Positions 24,390 to 36,410 of a stretch of DNA of 64,000 nt are shown here, piece after piece. The notes beneath the pieces are model-generated. The model was not told the DNA's origin and made no database searches. It saw nothing but the letters and a program-made list of their open reading frames with translations. A program made the position numbers and the translations under genes. Positions within the stretch are counted from its first letter, which is position 1, and every line of letters begins with the position of its first letter. Origin of the DNA: Setophaga petechia (Eukaryota; Chordata; Aves; Passeriformes; Parulidae); NCBI GenBank assembly GCA_024362935.1, contig JANCRA010000012.1, forward strand, positions 5,518,001 through 5,582,000, written 5' to 3'.

Positions 24390-25200
24390 TACAGGCCTGA
24401 GAGGTGGGCCCCTGCAAAGCTCATGTCCATCAACAAGGTCAAGTGCAAAGTCCAGCAAGTGGCTTAGGTCAATCCAAAGCACAGACACAGGCTGGGCAGA
24501 AAATGGATTGAGCCCTGAGGAGAAGGACTTGGGGGTTTTGATTGGTGAGAAGCTTGACATGACCCAGAAATGTGCAATCACAGCCCAGAAAGCCAAATGT
24601 ATCATGGACTGAATAAAAAGAAGCATAGGGCCAGCAGGTTGAGGGAGTTGATTATTCATTCCCCTGTACTCCACTCAAGCAAGGCCACATTTGGAATAAT
24701 GCATCCAGCTCTGGGGCCACAAACATAAGGAGCACATGAACATGCTGGAGATAGTCCAGAAAAGTGTCATAGAGGTGATCAGAGGACTGGATCTCACCTT
24801 TCATATGAACACAGGCTGAGAGACAGCTCTGTTGAAGCCTGAAGAAGGCTCTAGGAAGATCTTCCAGCAGCTTTTATTACCTGAAGGAGACCTACAGGGA
24901 AGCTTGAGAGTGCTTTGTACAAGGACATGTAGTGATAAGAAAAGCGGTAACGACTTCCAGCTGTGAGTAAGTACAGATTAAATACCAAAAAAAAAAATTC
25001 TTCACAATAAGGATGGTGAGGCACTAGAACAGGTTATCCAGAGAAGTTGTAGATGCTCTGTCCCTGGAAGTGTGTAAGTTCAACTTGGATGGAGCCCTGA
25101 GGAACCAGGTCTAGTAGAAGGCATCCCTGATATTTTAAGGGACTTGGAATTAGATGGTCTTAAAGGTTCCTTCCAACCCAAGGCATTCTCTGATTGTACA
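24390..25200 (+). mobile_element. CR1 LINE, about 0.8 kb with ORF2 end and 3' UTR
   Basis: Sense-strand CR1 running from the downstream part of ORF2 into the 3' untranslated region. Recognisable blocks in order are TCAACAAGGTCAAGTGCAAA (24,431), AGCCCTGAGGAGAAGGACTT (24,509), CACATTTGGAATAATGCATC, CACATGAACATGCTGGAGAT, GAGGCACTAGAACAGGTTAT (25,018), GGAAGTGTGTAAGTTCAACT, GAAGGCATCCCTGA, GATGGTCTTAAAGGTTCCTT and a GATTGTACA-like tail. Frameshifts and stops break the coding part. It is followed 460 bp later by another CR1 in the same orientation. Confidence 0.93.
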
Positions 25201-25662
25201 TCACATATTGCATGGTCAGCAAGCCATGTACTATGTGCAGATTCACATCACAGGTTTAAAAAAGACAAGTCTGAAAAATACTACAAGAGAGATAATTGCA
25301 GTAGCCTACATTTGGTATGAAAAATCTGTAACTCTCTCAGAGATACTTGTCATTTTTCCAAACTAACATATGTAAGAATTATTTATTACACAACTGTACT
25401 TTATGAATTTTTATTCTTTATGGGAGGTTCTGCAGGATAACTACAGAAAGTCATTATTATTCCATACATATCAAGTGACTTTACAGGACTCTTTTTCATT
25501 TCTCATATTCACACATTTTGTATACCTAATAACCCATAAAGCACCTTTACAGTCAATTTAACCTGCTTTAAATTTCTATTTATCAACTGTACAACACACT
25601 CCCCCTTGCTGCAGTCGTTTCAACAGGTTACCACTATACTAATACATTAAAACAACCTTCCG

Positions 25663-25992
25663 GGACCCACACAGGGCCTGGAGAAAATCTGAAGAGGAAC
25701 TTTGTAGAAGGGTATGTAGTGACAGGACAAGGGGGAATGTCTTCAATGAGAGAGAAATTTAGATTATATGTTAGGTAGAAATTCTTTACTGTGAGAGTAG
25801 CGAGGCACTGGCGCAGGTTGCCCAGGGAAGTTGTGGATGCCCTATCCTTGAAAGCATGGAAAACTGGGGTGGGTGGGGCTTTGAGTGACCTGGTCCAGTG
25901 ACCTGGTGTCCCTGCCCATGACAGTGCGCTTGGAACTTGATCGCTAAAGTCCCTTCTAACCCAAACCATTGTTTGATTCTGTGATTCTATAT
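25663..25992 (+). mobile_element. CR1 LINE, 3' fragment
   Basis: A 5'-truncated CR1 of about 330 bp. It begins within the block ending GAACTTTGTAGAAGG, continues through GAGGCACTGGCGCAGGTTGC (25,802), GGGCTTTGAGTGACCTGGTC, GGTGTCCCTGCCCATGACAG, CCCTTCTAACCCAAACCATT, and ends with GATTCTGTGATTCTAT. The near-complete tail shows that the 3' end is intact. A 137-codon minus-strand frame across it is an antisense reading of the repeat and not a gene. Confidence 0.95.
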
Positions 25993-28900
25993 TACAATAA
26001 ACACAACGGTAAAGGATTTGACATATCATAGGAATTAATCTTAACAAAGTATTATCTGTGCTACCACAGCGTCTTTCCTGATGAATGTCCTTCTTTTATT
26101 CTTTTACTGCTTGCTTTAATTCTTATAGTAGGTGTAAAATGAACAAAACTCTTCTTTGCATAAGATTTCATAACTAGCTAGAAATGGCAATTTTTCAGCA
26201 GGTTCAGTTCAGAGGCTTTCACTGACTGGATTTCTGTTCCTTGTAGATAAGTCAATGATTCTTAATCTCATAATGAAAAAAACACAGGTCCTGGGAATAG
26301 ATATTGCCACACAAATAATTAATATGTGTACTGTGTGTTATAGAAAAAAAAATCTCATGACAATTCTCTAAAGGTAATAATTATTGTAGGAGAAAAAGCA
26401 ACTCATTAAATAATACTGAAATAAAAAGCACTTTGAATTGGACAATCAGCTGAAGATTAGACAGCTGAAGATGAGCAGCATATAACATTTGTATCATAGG
26501 AATACAAATTCAAATTTTCATTTCTAATGACTAACTTTTACCTTTTCACATATTTTGGCTATCTGAGTGGTCACTCTTTTTGTCTTATTTACATATAATA
26601 TTTTTTAGAGAAAGCCAGAGTCTCAAGGGTATGTACGGGAGAGACAGGACATTAAAAAAATTCCTGCAGTCTCAGGGATCACTGCTATTTCCCTAAAACC
26701 AAGGAGATGACTTATCTTGTTTCCAAAGCTGACAAATCAATCCTAGAGACCTTTAATAAGACAAAGGTGGAAAAATGCATCTGAGATTTTATTAAATGAG
26801 TCTGAGTTGTTTTTTTCTTGTTCTTTTTTTTTTTTTTAATGATGAGAGGTTTGGGGTTTTTTTCTAGGGAGGTTATGCATAGATTTTGGACAGTAAAAGA
26901 AAAAACAGGATACAGGTATTATGGCATTCCGATTACTTTTACAAAGGGACATTCAGAAAGAGCATGAGTCATTGCTACATTCTTCTGCCTGTGAAATGGC
27001 TGATATTAAGAAAACCTCAGAAGCGAAATAACCTTATTTCAGACTTCTTTACCCCTTGTCATCTTTACACACACAGAGTATGCATTATACCGGACCACTG
27101 CCCAAGGAAAAATTTCATTTACATAAATGTGCTTCGTGAATTGAACTTGTATTTTTCCCATCCTATTTTTCTGGTTTTCTAGAACTATTAATATGGATAT
27201 GAAGGTTTTTCATAGTGTCATTCACAGTGGTAGGTTATACTTATTCATTTGCTTAATTAGTTCATTTATCAAATGGATGTGCTCCATTGTCGAGCAGCCT
27301 GATTAAAAGCCTGTCTTTTCTGTCATTTGGTTGGACTCCAGCTTGGCTGAGAGTTGATTTCACTAAAACCATCCAAAAAGTTTATAGAATGAAGACATGA
27401 GCCTGATCGATCTCCAGTTCCTCCTGTTGGGTTCACAAGAACATTAATAACAAGTATTTTTTCTGAAATTACAGAAAATGAGGAATTTTCTGTCATTTGT
27501 GTGCTGAAGACAGAGATAAAATTGGCCTTATTATAATTATTATTTATATTGCAGTGGTTTCATTGTGCATGCTACAAATGTGTAATACACTCTTTTGAAA
27601 ACCCTAAATTCTGAAGAGAAGAGACAAAGGGGGAAGCAAAAAATGGAGACAGAGAAAGGTGAAGTAGCTGCTCAGAGACCACACAGCAAGTCACAACAAA
27701 AACAAAAATAGAATGTCTCTTGTCTTTCAGTTCACATTGTCTCCAAAATCCCCAGTAAAAAATCATAAATTCTCTGAAATAAGTTCTCTGCTTGTTGAAT
27801 ATCAGTTTTCTTGCTGTCGATTGAATGAACATCTGCTGTTTTCTTGGCAACAGTTCCAGCCATTTTGAGGCACAAAATATGTTTTGTTCCTTTGCAGTAT
27901 TCATCATGATACCTCACAAAAAATAAATATAATTTAAATTATGCTAACATATAGAACATATATTACAATATGTTTCACCTAAGGGTTGACTAGAATGGGC
28001 ACAGGAACCGATCAAATTTTACATGTGCGTTTGTTATATTTTATACCCATTTTTGTTGAAAACAATACACTTTAAAGTTAAAAAAGAACTATATTTATGC
28101 TGTGAAACACAAGAGCAAAACAGTACTAAAAGATAAAGAGTTCTCTCACAAATAGCTTCATTTAGTAGACTTTGAATAGACAAATTTTAATCAAACAATC
28201 TGAGTGATTTTGACAAGATAGGGAAGATTGCTCAAGAAATTGTATATTTTTAATTAAGCTGATGGTTGGATCTTGCTCATCTTTCTTTTCCAATGTAAAT
28301 GGTAGTCTAAAGCAATGGCAGTGCAAAACCATTACACAAAAAGCTTGAAAGAGTCTTGGAGTTTGGTCACTGTTTTAGTTGTATCCCTACCCCATATAAA
28401 GCCAAGACTGAAGTCTTCCTATCACGTTTCCCATCCAAGACCTTAATTTCCCTGGGAGATAAATCTGGAAACACAGAACAGTCGGAAGGGGAGCAGGTTT
28501 GAGCTGGCTCCTGATCACGACACAGAAGAGATGAGGCACTCCAAAGTGTGGACCAAAGGGCAGAGAGAAGTCCCACTGATTTGCTGGCCAAATTAGGGGC
28601 TCAAAAAGCTTGAATATTAAGACTACAGCCAACTCCTATGAAGTTTCCTTTCACTGAATTTTTAAAACTTGGAAGTTTAGGTTTTGGTTAATTTTTTTGG
28701 GGTGGGTTTTGGATTTTGTAGGATCTTTTTTTTGGTGGGTTGGGGGCTGGTTCTGTTTTGTGTCTTTGAGGGTTTTTTTTTAGTTTATTGTGGTATGCTT
28801 CCTAATAAATAGACACAAGGCCCTATTTAATTTGTATAGTTGTGACATTTTGATCTTAAACATGGCACAAAATGGAGATATAACAGTAGATGAAGATGAA

Positions 28901-31900
28901 AGTGGGAAATGAGAAACCGCTTAATGTAAAAATCTCTGAAACCATTTAAACTTTGTTGATAATTTTAGCATAATTTTAAACACTTCAAAACCAGTCAAAT
29001 AATTGAAACTAATCTCCACAGTTCCAGCCACAGAGAAGGGAGTGTTTGACATCTCCTCATTCACTGTTAATTTTGTATCTTCATTATTTTAAGACAGAAT
29101 GAAATATTTTCTAACACTTTCCCACTGACATTGACTCTGAATGGAATCCACATCTGTGCACCTATGGAAGAGCAAATGCACCTTAGAAAGTTATATCTCT
29201 CAACCTGATGTTCTCTGAAGGTTGAAGGAGAATCCTAATGTACTTGTTGCTCAGTCAGCGATTTATAATCTATTGCCAATATATATTAAGATAATTGATA
29301 GCTCATCTTCCTTTTTGATAAGCCACAAAATTTGCTAGACTTTGAATTAGTAGAGAGGGGAATACGATAACTAAATGCAAAATAATTACTGTAACCCTTG
29401 AAAATGTCTTCAATTGAGTAGAACAGGATCTCAGATAAATACCCCAGCAAAGAATAAAACATCACATGGACAGATTTTATACATTTCAAATTTACTTGCA
29501 TATTCACTAATGTTGCTGACATAGCCGTGGACAAGGCTCGCACAAAGAGATGGACTCCCTTGTTATTCTAGCAAGAACAGAATATTTCTTCCCTTATCTT
29601 TCAATCTCTTCCAAATCACTTTGTAATTTCCCTACTTAGTTTCAGTTATCTTCTCCACTTTACTTCAGGCTTCTTGAATTTAGTTTGATTGCATTTGGCT
29701 AAACTCACAAATATGTTCTTTTATAAGTTTCCTTATGAGTCCTTAGTGTTATTACTCTTCAATGTCAAATTCAGTTTTGTAACCCACATTGCTATGCTGT
29801 TCCCTGCTGTTCAGTAATTTCAGTCAAGTGATTTCGATTCAAAGCTAATAAAAAAATTGTTTGGCATCAGCTAACTATAGGTAAAAATGTTTCTAGAGAG
29901 AGAAAGACAGCAAGATATGCATATACAGTTTCATTTTTTTTAATAATTACTTAGTCTGCTAGGTTTTTAATTATGCCAAACACAGCTTCTTCTAAGCCTA
30001 AGGTCAAAATGATTGCTTGCCCCTTACTTGCTTTCATTAACCTAGCCAACAAGATGGACACAAATGAGAATTAGATCATCTACTTAGACAAATAATTTTT
30101 CTTTAAAATAATCTATAAATAACAATCTAGTTAACAGAGATAGTCTGATTATTAGGACGCTCATAAGATGATAGAGGAGATGTGGATTACCTACAAGCAA
30201 AAACATACATCATCATCCCAAACGAGTTCTACAAACATCAAGTTATGAGGTAAACACCTTCAAAAATGCTATCTTTATGAACAGATGTTACTTTTTTTAG
30301 TACATAATTATCAGACTGAAAAGACTGAACAACTAAGCACACAGTCCAGTGACTGGGCTATGATCAACTTTTTACATAAACAGGACTTGTATGAAAGAGT
30401 GAAGAAAAGCCACTACAGGATTCCCACTAGGGTGGGTATAGCATAATCAGAAAGAATTTAGAGTTTGAATGCAGATACCCTTTCTGTGGGGTCTGGGGTA
30501 GCCATACTCACCTACAGGGCTATGCATGCAGAGTATGCAAGAACATTTGCAATGACAATTTCATCAACAGCCACTAACCAGTTTGAACTGATAGCCAATT
30601 AAATGACTTTTTTTCCATATGTCTAAAATAACTTATGGACTGGTGGAATATATTGTTTCTAATAACTTACAGCAGCTCTGTCAACTTTGGTTAAAAAGAT
30701 CAAGGGAGTTTGTACCAGGGACAAAGCAGGACAAAGTGTCAGGAATAAAGGACCAGTGGTTTCTACTAAGAATGATGGCATGAAGGTGTGAGACATTGAA
30801 TTTCCTTAAAGTCTTAAAACTCTGAAAGAACAAGAGAACACAAAGAGAAAAGGGAATGATACCAAGCTCCATAGAACAAAATTGGTGACACATGAGAGTT
30901 CCATTGCAATGAGGGGTTACAGCATAAAGAGTGTGTAATAAACTACTATCCTTCACTTAAGAGCAGACCTATTTAAAAAAGAGAAATATATATAGTTGTT
31001 AGGAAATACTGTTCCCTTTATGACCTTATGTTATTCTTATTAATTTCAAACAGATCTAAGCCAGTAGGGATAGATATTATAGATTATTTTCATGCAACAT
31101 TTGTTCCTAAATATTCATGGTATTTATAACCACGAGGATTTGAACATAAAATTAAACAAATCATTATGAAGAGCAAATTTTGTAACATGTGGCAAGACTG
31201 CAGTCTCTCACATCTCTTTATGTACTTCTAGTGAAGAAAGTATGGGGAGAGTATGTACATATACATTTAGTTTTCACATATATACAATTTTGAACAGATA
31301 AGAGCTGTATTTTTGGCATAAGCTTTCTAGCTATGCATATAGTACAAAGCATTTTCAATACTCTTTAGATCTGTGGATCCTATAACACATATAGAACACA
31401 ATGATTGCATAGCTGTAAATCAGATGTTGCTTTTAAAGGGCACTAAGATTTTTTCTCAGACAACTGAAAAGACAGATAATTCTAATGGATTTGGTGAATT
31501 GTTGCATTGTGTCTAAGTAATATTTATAATATTTCATGCATCTTTGGCATTTCTTCAAGGTAGTGTCTCCCTATAACTAGTCTGACACAATTTTTAAGGA
31601 ACTTGGAAAAGCACATTTCATTATTTACTTTGAGAATCTTGGGTTTAAGATCACCTACTTGAAGGTAGTATACTTGAAAGCATATTCACAAATTAGAATT
31701 CCTCTGAAGCACATCCAGCTTATGTCCAGCATTAGCTTGAGCCCATCAGCTCTCCGAATCCATGCTAATAAGGGCAGCTAAGGTGTCAATTCCCTCCCTT
31801 ACCCGGGTGAAACGAGCCGAGTGTGTGCAAGGAGGCATGTTTGCACACCCCATTGTGTAGCTTCATGTCATGTTCCAGAAATATCTCAGTAGTTCAGTGT

Positions 31901-32769
31901 TTAGGAATTCACTTGTCATTGCTTTATACAGCTGATTACACATATAAAGACTCTGCTATTGAGCACACAGTGCAAGGGACTGTTTTGTTAACAAATGTTC
32001 TGTGCCACGGATGAGATGGTACATAATTACAAAAACACAGATCTGCGTTTCCTTTTGTTATTTTGTGAATACCTGTTTTAAAACAAGTAGTGAAACATTT
32101 TTATTCCCAAAATTATTTTTTGCAGCAATTTAACTTCATTTCTAGTGACTAACATTTGTGGTTTCTATATTTTTCCCCTGTCAAATAATACTTTGCAGAA
32201 TGTACCATCATACCTTTTGTTACAGCAAGTTTTTCTTCTCATATCACCATAGCTGTGTGAATAGCTGAGGATACATTCAATCTTTAATAATCCTCAATAG
32301 CAGCTTAATGAGGATATGTAGCTTTGAAGACCAGAGCAGACATCTTGTCATGGAGCTGTGCTAACCCAGGAGATAGCTTAGAGCTGAATCTAAAAGGCCT
32401 AAATAGAGCACTGTGTCAATATGGCCTTCTTTTTATTTTGGCTTCTCTTAAAGTGTGGAATGAAATTCATGGCAACAACTCTAGTCTGCAAGGAAACATA
32501 TATCATATAAATACCTTAAGAAGATAATTGTGAAATAAATGTCATGTGTATATTAAATCTCTATTGCATTACATTGTGATACTGAATTACTTAACTTCAG
32601 AGAGCAGAGCAGAACAGATACACCTGATTGAAGTACCATGCTCTAAACTGGCCCGGGGTTTTGACTCCCTAAATAAGCACAACAATTTGTAAGTTCCTCT
32701 ATTGATCAAATCTTGACTTCACTCACAGTCAGACTTGTGGTCCAAGATACACCTCAATGTGAGTTGTGC
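25993..32769. other. AT-rich non-coding sequence
   Basis: No supported gene and no recognised repeat. It contains a G/T-rich low-complexity stretch at about 28,676-28,790 and several T or A runs (for example 26,822-26,838). A small CpG-containing patch lies at 31,800-31,830 (CCCGGGTGAAACGAGCCGAG). The rest looks intronic or intergenic. Confidence 0.6.
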
Positions 32770-33126
32770 ACTGTGAGCAGCAAAGGACTGATCATTCCCC
32801 TTCCACCCATGGTGTGCTGCTGGAGGGGACAGCGGAGGAGATAGAGTTAGGAAGGAAGGAGTGAAGGTGAATCTGGGTAAGATGAAAATGTTTCTTTAAT
32901 TTTTTCCTTGTTTCTCACCGTCCAAGTCTATTTTAATAGGCAAGAAATTAAATTTCTTTTCCCAAGTCAAGTCTGTTCTGTACATAACACAAATTGGTAA
33001 TTGGTCCACATGTCTTTTCCTTGACCTACAAGGTTTTATTTTATCTTGTGTCCTGTCCTGTTGAAGAGGGGAGTGAGACAGCAGCCAGGTGGGCATCTGG
33101 CACCTGGCCAAGGTCAATTCACCACA
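32770..33126 (+). mobile_element. Avian ERVL-type LTR, 3' portion
   Basis: The right part matches, from memory, the end of a common avian LTR. It shows an AAATTAAATT signal region followed by CCCAAGTCAAGTCTGTTCTG (32,961), AATTGGTAATTGGTCC, CCTGTCCTGTTGAAGAGG, GGAGTGAGACAGCAGCCAGG, then GGCCAAGGTCAATTCACCAC and a terminal CA. The left part, around CATTCCCCTTCC and GCTGCTGGAGGGGACAG, also fits the LTR body, but the 5' start cannot be set and is probably truncated. The same 3' end recurs in a more diverged form at 45.6-45.8 kb. The orientation is plus. No gag or pol remnant adjoins it. Confidence 0.75.
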
Positions 33127-33713
33127 GTCAGTAACAGAAGAACAATCAAGAGCAATCACAAACACAAGAATATCATTCCAAATTTCCCAAAGAATTTTTA
33201 ATGTAATTTCCAGGGGTAAACATATATCTAAGGAGAACCGAAATAAGTTCTAAAATAATTAGGCAAATTATTTGCATGCTAAGAATCACATTAGTGAACA
33301 GGAACCCTCAGAGTTCTTTGGATCTTTCAGGTCAGCAGCTTTAAATATTACAAATTCTTAATAAACAAATTTATAATATGTTATTATATTTCCCTGATTG
33401 CACTTAGTAATTCAATCTGACTATTTACAAAGTTAATATTTTGGAGCCTTATCATAGTAAAATTAGACACATTTGAAAGGCATCACACTACATACACATT
33501 TTCAATAAAATATTATAAAGAGAAAGCTTCATCACTAGAATAATGACATTCACCTCTTCCCAATTTATTTCCATAGAGATCTCCTAAATATGCATGAAGG
33601 TTAGAAAGAATTTACCTCTTTGCCTTTACTTTGTGTATACTTTTATACTCTTTGTGTATACTTATAATTAAAGGAAGGAAAAAAAAAAAAAAAATCTCTG
33701 TTTCTTCTCTTAG
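33127..33713. other. Non-coding sequence upstream of candidate exon
   Basis: AT-rich sequence without a recognised repeat. It ends with a 16-A run (33,679-33,694) and the pyrimidine-rich tract TCTCTGTTTCTTCTCTTAG, which forms a textbook 3' splice site for the candidate exon that follows. Confidence 0.6.
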
Positions 33714-33815
33714 TCCTGCTCTGGTTATTCTGTCTGTGGATAAGCACCTCGAAGACCCCGGAATGTTGGAGACGCCCGGCAGCAGATTTCAGCAGTTAAT
33801 CGGACGCCACCCAGT
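33714..33815 (+). CDS. Candidate internal coding exon, 102 bp, gene not recognised
   Basis: The segment is bounded by a strong acceptor (pyrimidine tract then TTAG, 33,711-33,713) and a strong donor (GTAAGC from 33,816). Its length, 102 bp, is a multiple of three. Starting at its second base, one frame is open across the whole segment, giving a peptide that contains HLEDPGMLETPGSRFQQL then IGRHP. The other two frames hit stops. It holds six CpG dinucleotides and is clearly GC-rich, inside surroundings that are AT-rich and CpG-poor. These are the marks of a constrained exon: phase 2 at the left edge and the right edge would keep frame when skipped. I do not recognise the protein and saw no neighbouring exon in the window, so the host gene would have large introns. 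Alternatives are a lncRNA exon or a chance arrangement. Confidence 0.5.
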
Positions 33816-36380
33816 GTAAGCAGAAGAAATGGCTACTCCTTAGCTCCACTCCAAAACAAAACGGGCACTGAGAGTGAGACCAGAGGAAGGTTTACAATGA
33901 AGGTCGAATTGTATTTTATTTTTAAAGTAACATTTTAACATCTGCTTACTGCTGCTGTGCTATTAAATGGAAATTAAATTAGATAACAAATAGAAGAGTA
34001 GACAAGAAAAAGTGGGGGAAGGAAGCTTAACATTCAGATTTTAATTTTTAATTTGAATATCTATTTCAGGTAGCGTTGATCTAACATTTAACATTGAATC
34101 TATTAACTAATAATTTAAAAAAAAATTCTTCAGTGTTAGCCCACATTATATAAAATTCTTTCTGTCTTTAGAACAATTGTAGCTCTTAAGAATTAATGGA
34201 TAGTAGTGGAGACAATTTTGAAACTTTGTCTTGAACCTCAGATACATATTCTTCAAAAATTAGTTTTATTATTTTAAATTTGAAACAAAACAAAACAAAA
34301 CAACAGAAATAAAGTACCAAAGTATTACATAGTAAAAGGAAGTGAGTGCTGGAAAAATAATTATATCCATAAAACTCAGGAAGTTTCTGAGAAGAATAAT
34401 CAATACAGAGACATAAAAAGCAACAATAAACAACAATTTTGAAATCATTTATGGACATGCCTCATAAAACATGAGAGAAAGGCAACAGAATATTTGGGGG
34501 TGGAAGGTGCCTTCAGACACTCATGCTTTGAATATTTGTGACTTATAACTCATTCGGATGTTGCTTCTTTTCCTGGTCCCAAACTGTTGGTGAGCAACTC
34601 ATGATTGTTTCACTTCAGTTTTTTTTTTCTGAATGACTGCTGCTATTGGTTGATCTCTTGGTTGTTCATATTCACTTTGTTACTCTTGATTCTAAATTAA
34701 AACCTGCCTTCACTACCCACACAACAAATCATCATGAAAACAGAGAGCCAAACCCAAACACTTTGCAACTGTGCAGTACTCAGTAACAGAAAATGAAATA
34801 TCCAAGTAAGCAGTGAAGTTTACTTGGTTGGTTTGGGGTATTTTATACATTCATGTGAATATATAATTCATTTTATTATTCAGTTTATAGTAGTTCATTT
34901 TTATATTCATGTGAATACTTGTGCTGAAATCTGAAACCTTTTTTGTACACTTTAATTCACAACTAGGATAAAATCTTTCTCTAAGAAAGTACATGTGGCT
35001 ACTCTTCACTTTTCTTACTATCATTTCCTATAAATGATTGCTCAGAGCTCAAGAAAGAGGGTTTTATATATTATTTTATACTATATGAAAAGAAATAAGT
35101 CTATTCTCTCAACAATATGCACCTAGCAGATTTGATAACCAGCATGCCATATCTACTCTAGTTTACATATACTGACAATGTAAGACATTTCTTAATGCCT
35201 TTTTTAGCTGGTGTATGAGGAAATAGAACAATGAGCAGTCTTCAGAAGTATTTAGAGGAAAAGTCAATTTTCATGAGACCTGTATAGGCCAATTCTTTAT
35301 TGAAGTTTCTAAGGTTATTTAACATTTCAGTCGAAAAACACCTTTTTTACAGTAGTATATAAACAGCCCTTTTTATGAGAACCATCTCTGCAATTATATC
35401 ATCACTCTGTAATAGAGCGTGTCGAGTTCCTAATCCTGGTATTGTAAGTGAATATTGTGGGTACCTCAGTAAATGAGAATGAAAATCAACAAGCTTGAAT
35501 ACATTAAACAAAAAAAAAGAAGCTGAACTTACATTGAATTTAACAGTTTGAAAAGAAATTCATGCATTTTGTAGGACAAATCAGAGCCTCTGCAATCTGC
35601 TTTTTCATGATGGTAATGGCTACCTAAGAACAGTGAATATTCTTCATAAGCCAATAAACATGACGCTTAAAACCCATTTTATTGTTTTTAATTTAAACTT
35701 CTAGAAGTTGTGGAAGAAATGTCGAAGACACTATTGTTTGCCACTAAAGACATTTAACATTTTCTAAGATGCTGTAATTTCAGCATATAGTAGCATTTAG
35801 ATTTCCATTTACACAAACACCTGCACTATAAAGTCAAGATGGACCCCAGATGCAAATGTAAAATTAGAACTAAATCCAAAGTTTTTCAAAACAGGCCTTA
35901 GGGTTTTGGTTGAAGTTTAGCCTGCTTTATACATAGCACATTTTTTCACATAAACATATTTAATATCCCAAAAAGAACAGACAAATATATACTCTTCATC
36001 ATTTTTTATTGTAAAAAACAGATAACTGACAACTGTAACAAAGCCAGTTTTTTTATACTGCTATGACCATAAAATGTAGCTGTACTTCCCAATTTAAAGG
36101 AATGGGAAAGAATGAATGACTGCTTTTTTGCAGTGTTTTTCCATTTACTTAGGATCTTCTTCATTAAAAAAGTCCTGAACTGATCAAAAGAAAAAAGTAG
36201 TTCAATTATTATCAGCACTAAAAAGAAAAATAAATCTGAGGGGTGGGATATATCTATATATAGGGTTAGCAAAGATAATATTTTTTAATAGGAATCTCCT
36301 TCAACGGGATTTACTCTGAGATGATGGGGAAATCAAACCAGTAATTAAATGAGTTTATGAGGCAGAAAGAAAAAAATGGT

Positions 36381-36410
36381 ATAATAATAATAATAATAGT
36401 AGTAGTAGTA
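36381..36410 (+). repeat. ATA/GTA trinucleotide microsatellite
   Basis: About six ATA units run directly into about four GTA units, a compound microsatellite probably produced by a single point change that then expanded. Confidence 0.92.

Noticed and set aside
25634..26047. 137-codon minus-strand frame
   Set aside because: It is an antisense reading of the CR1 fragment at 25,663-25,992.
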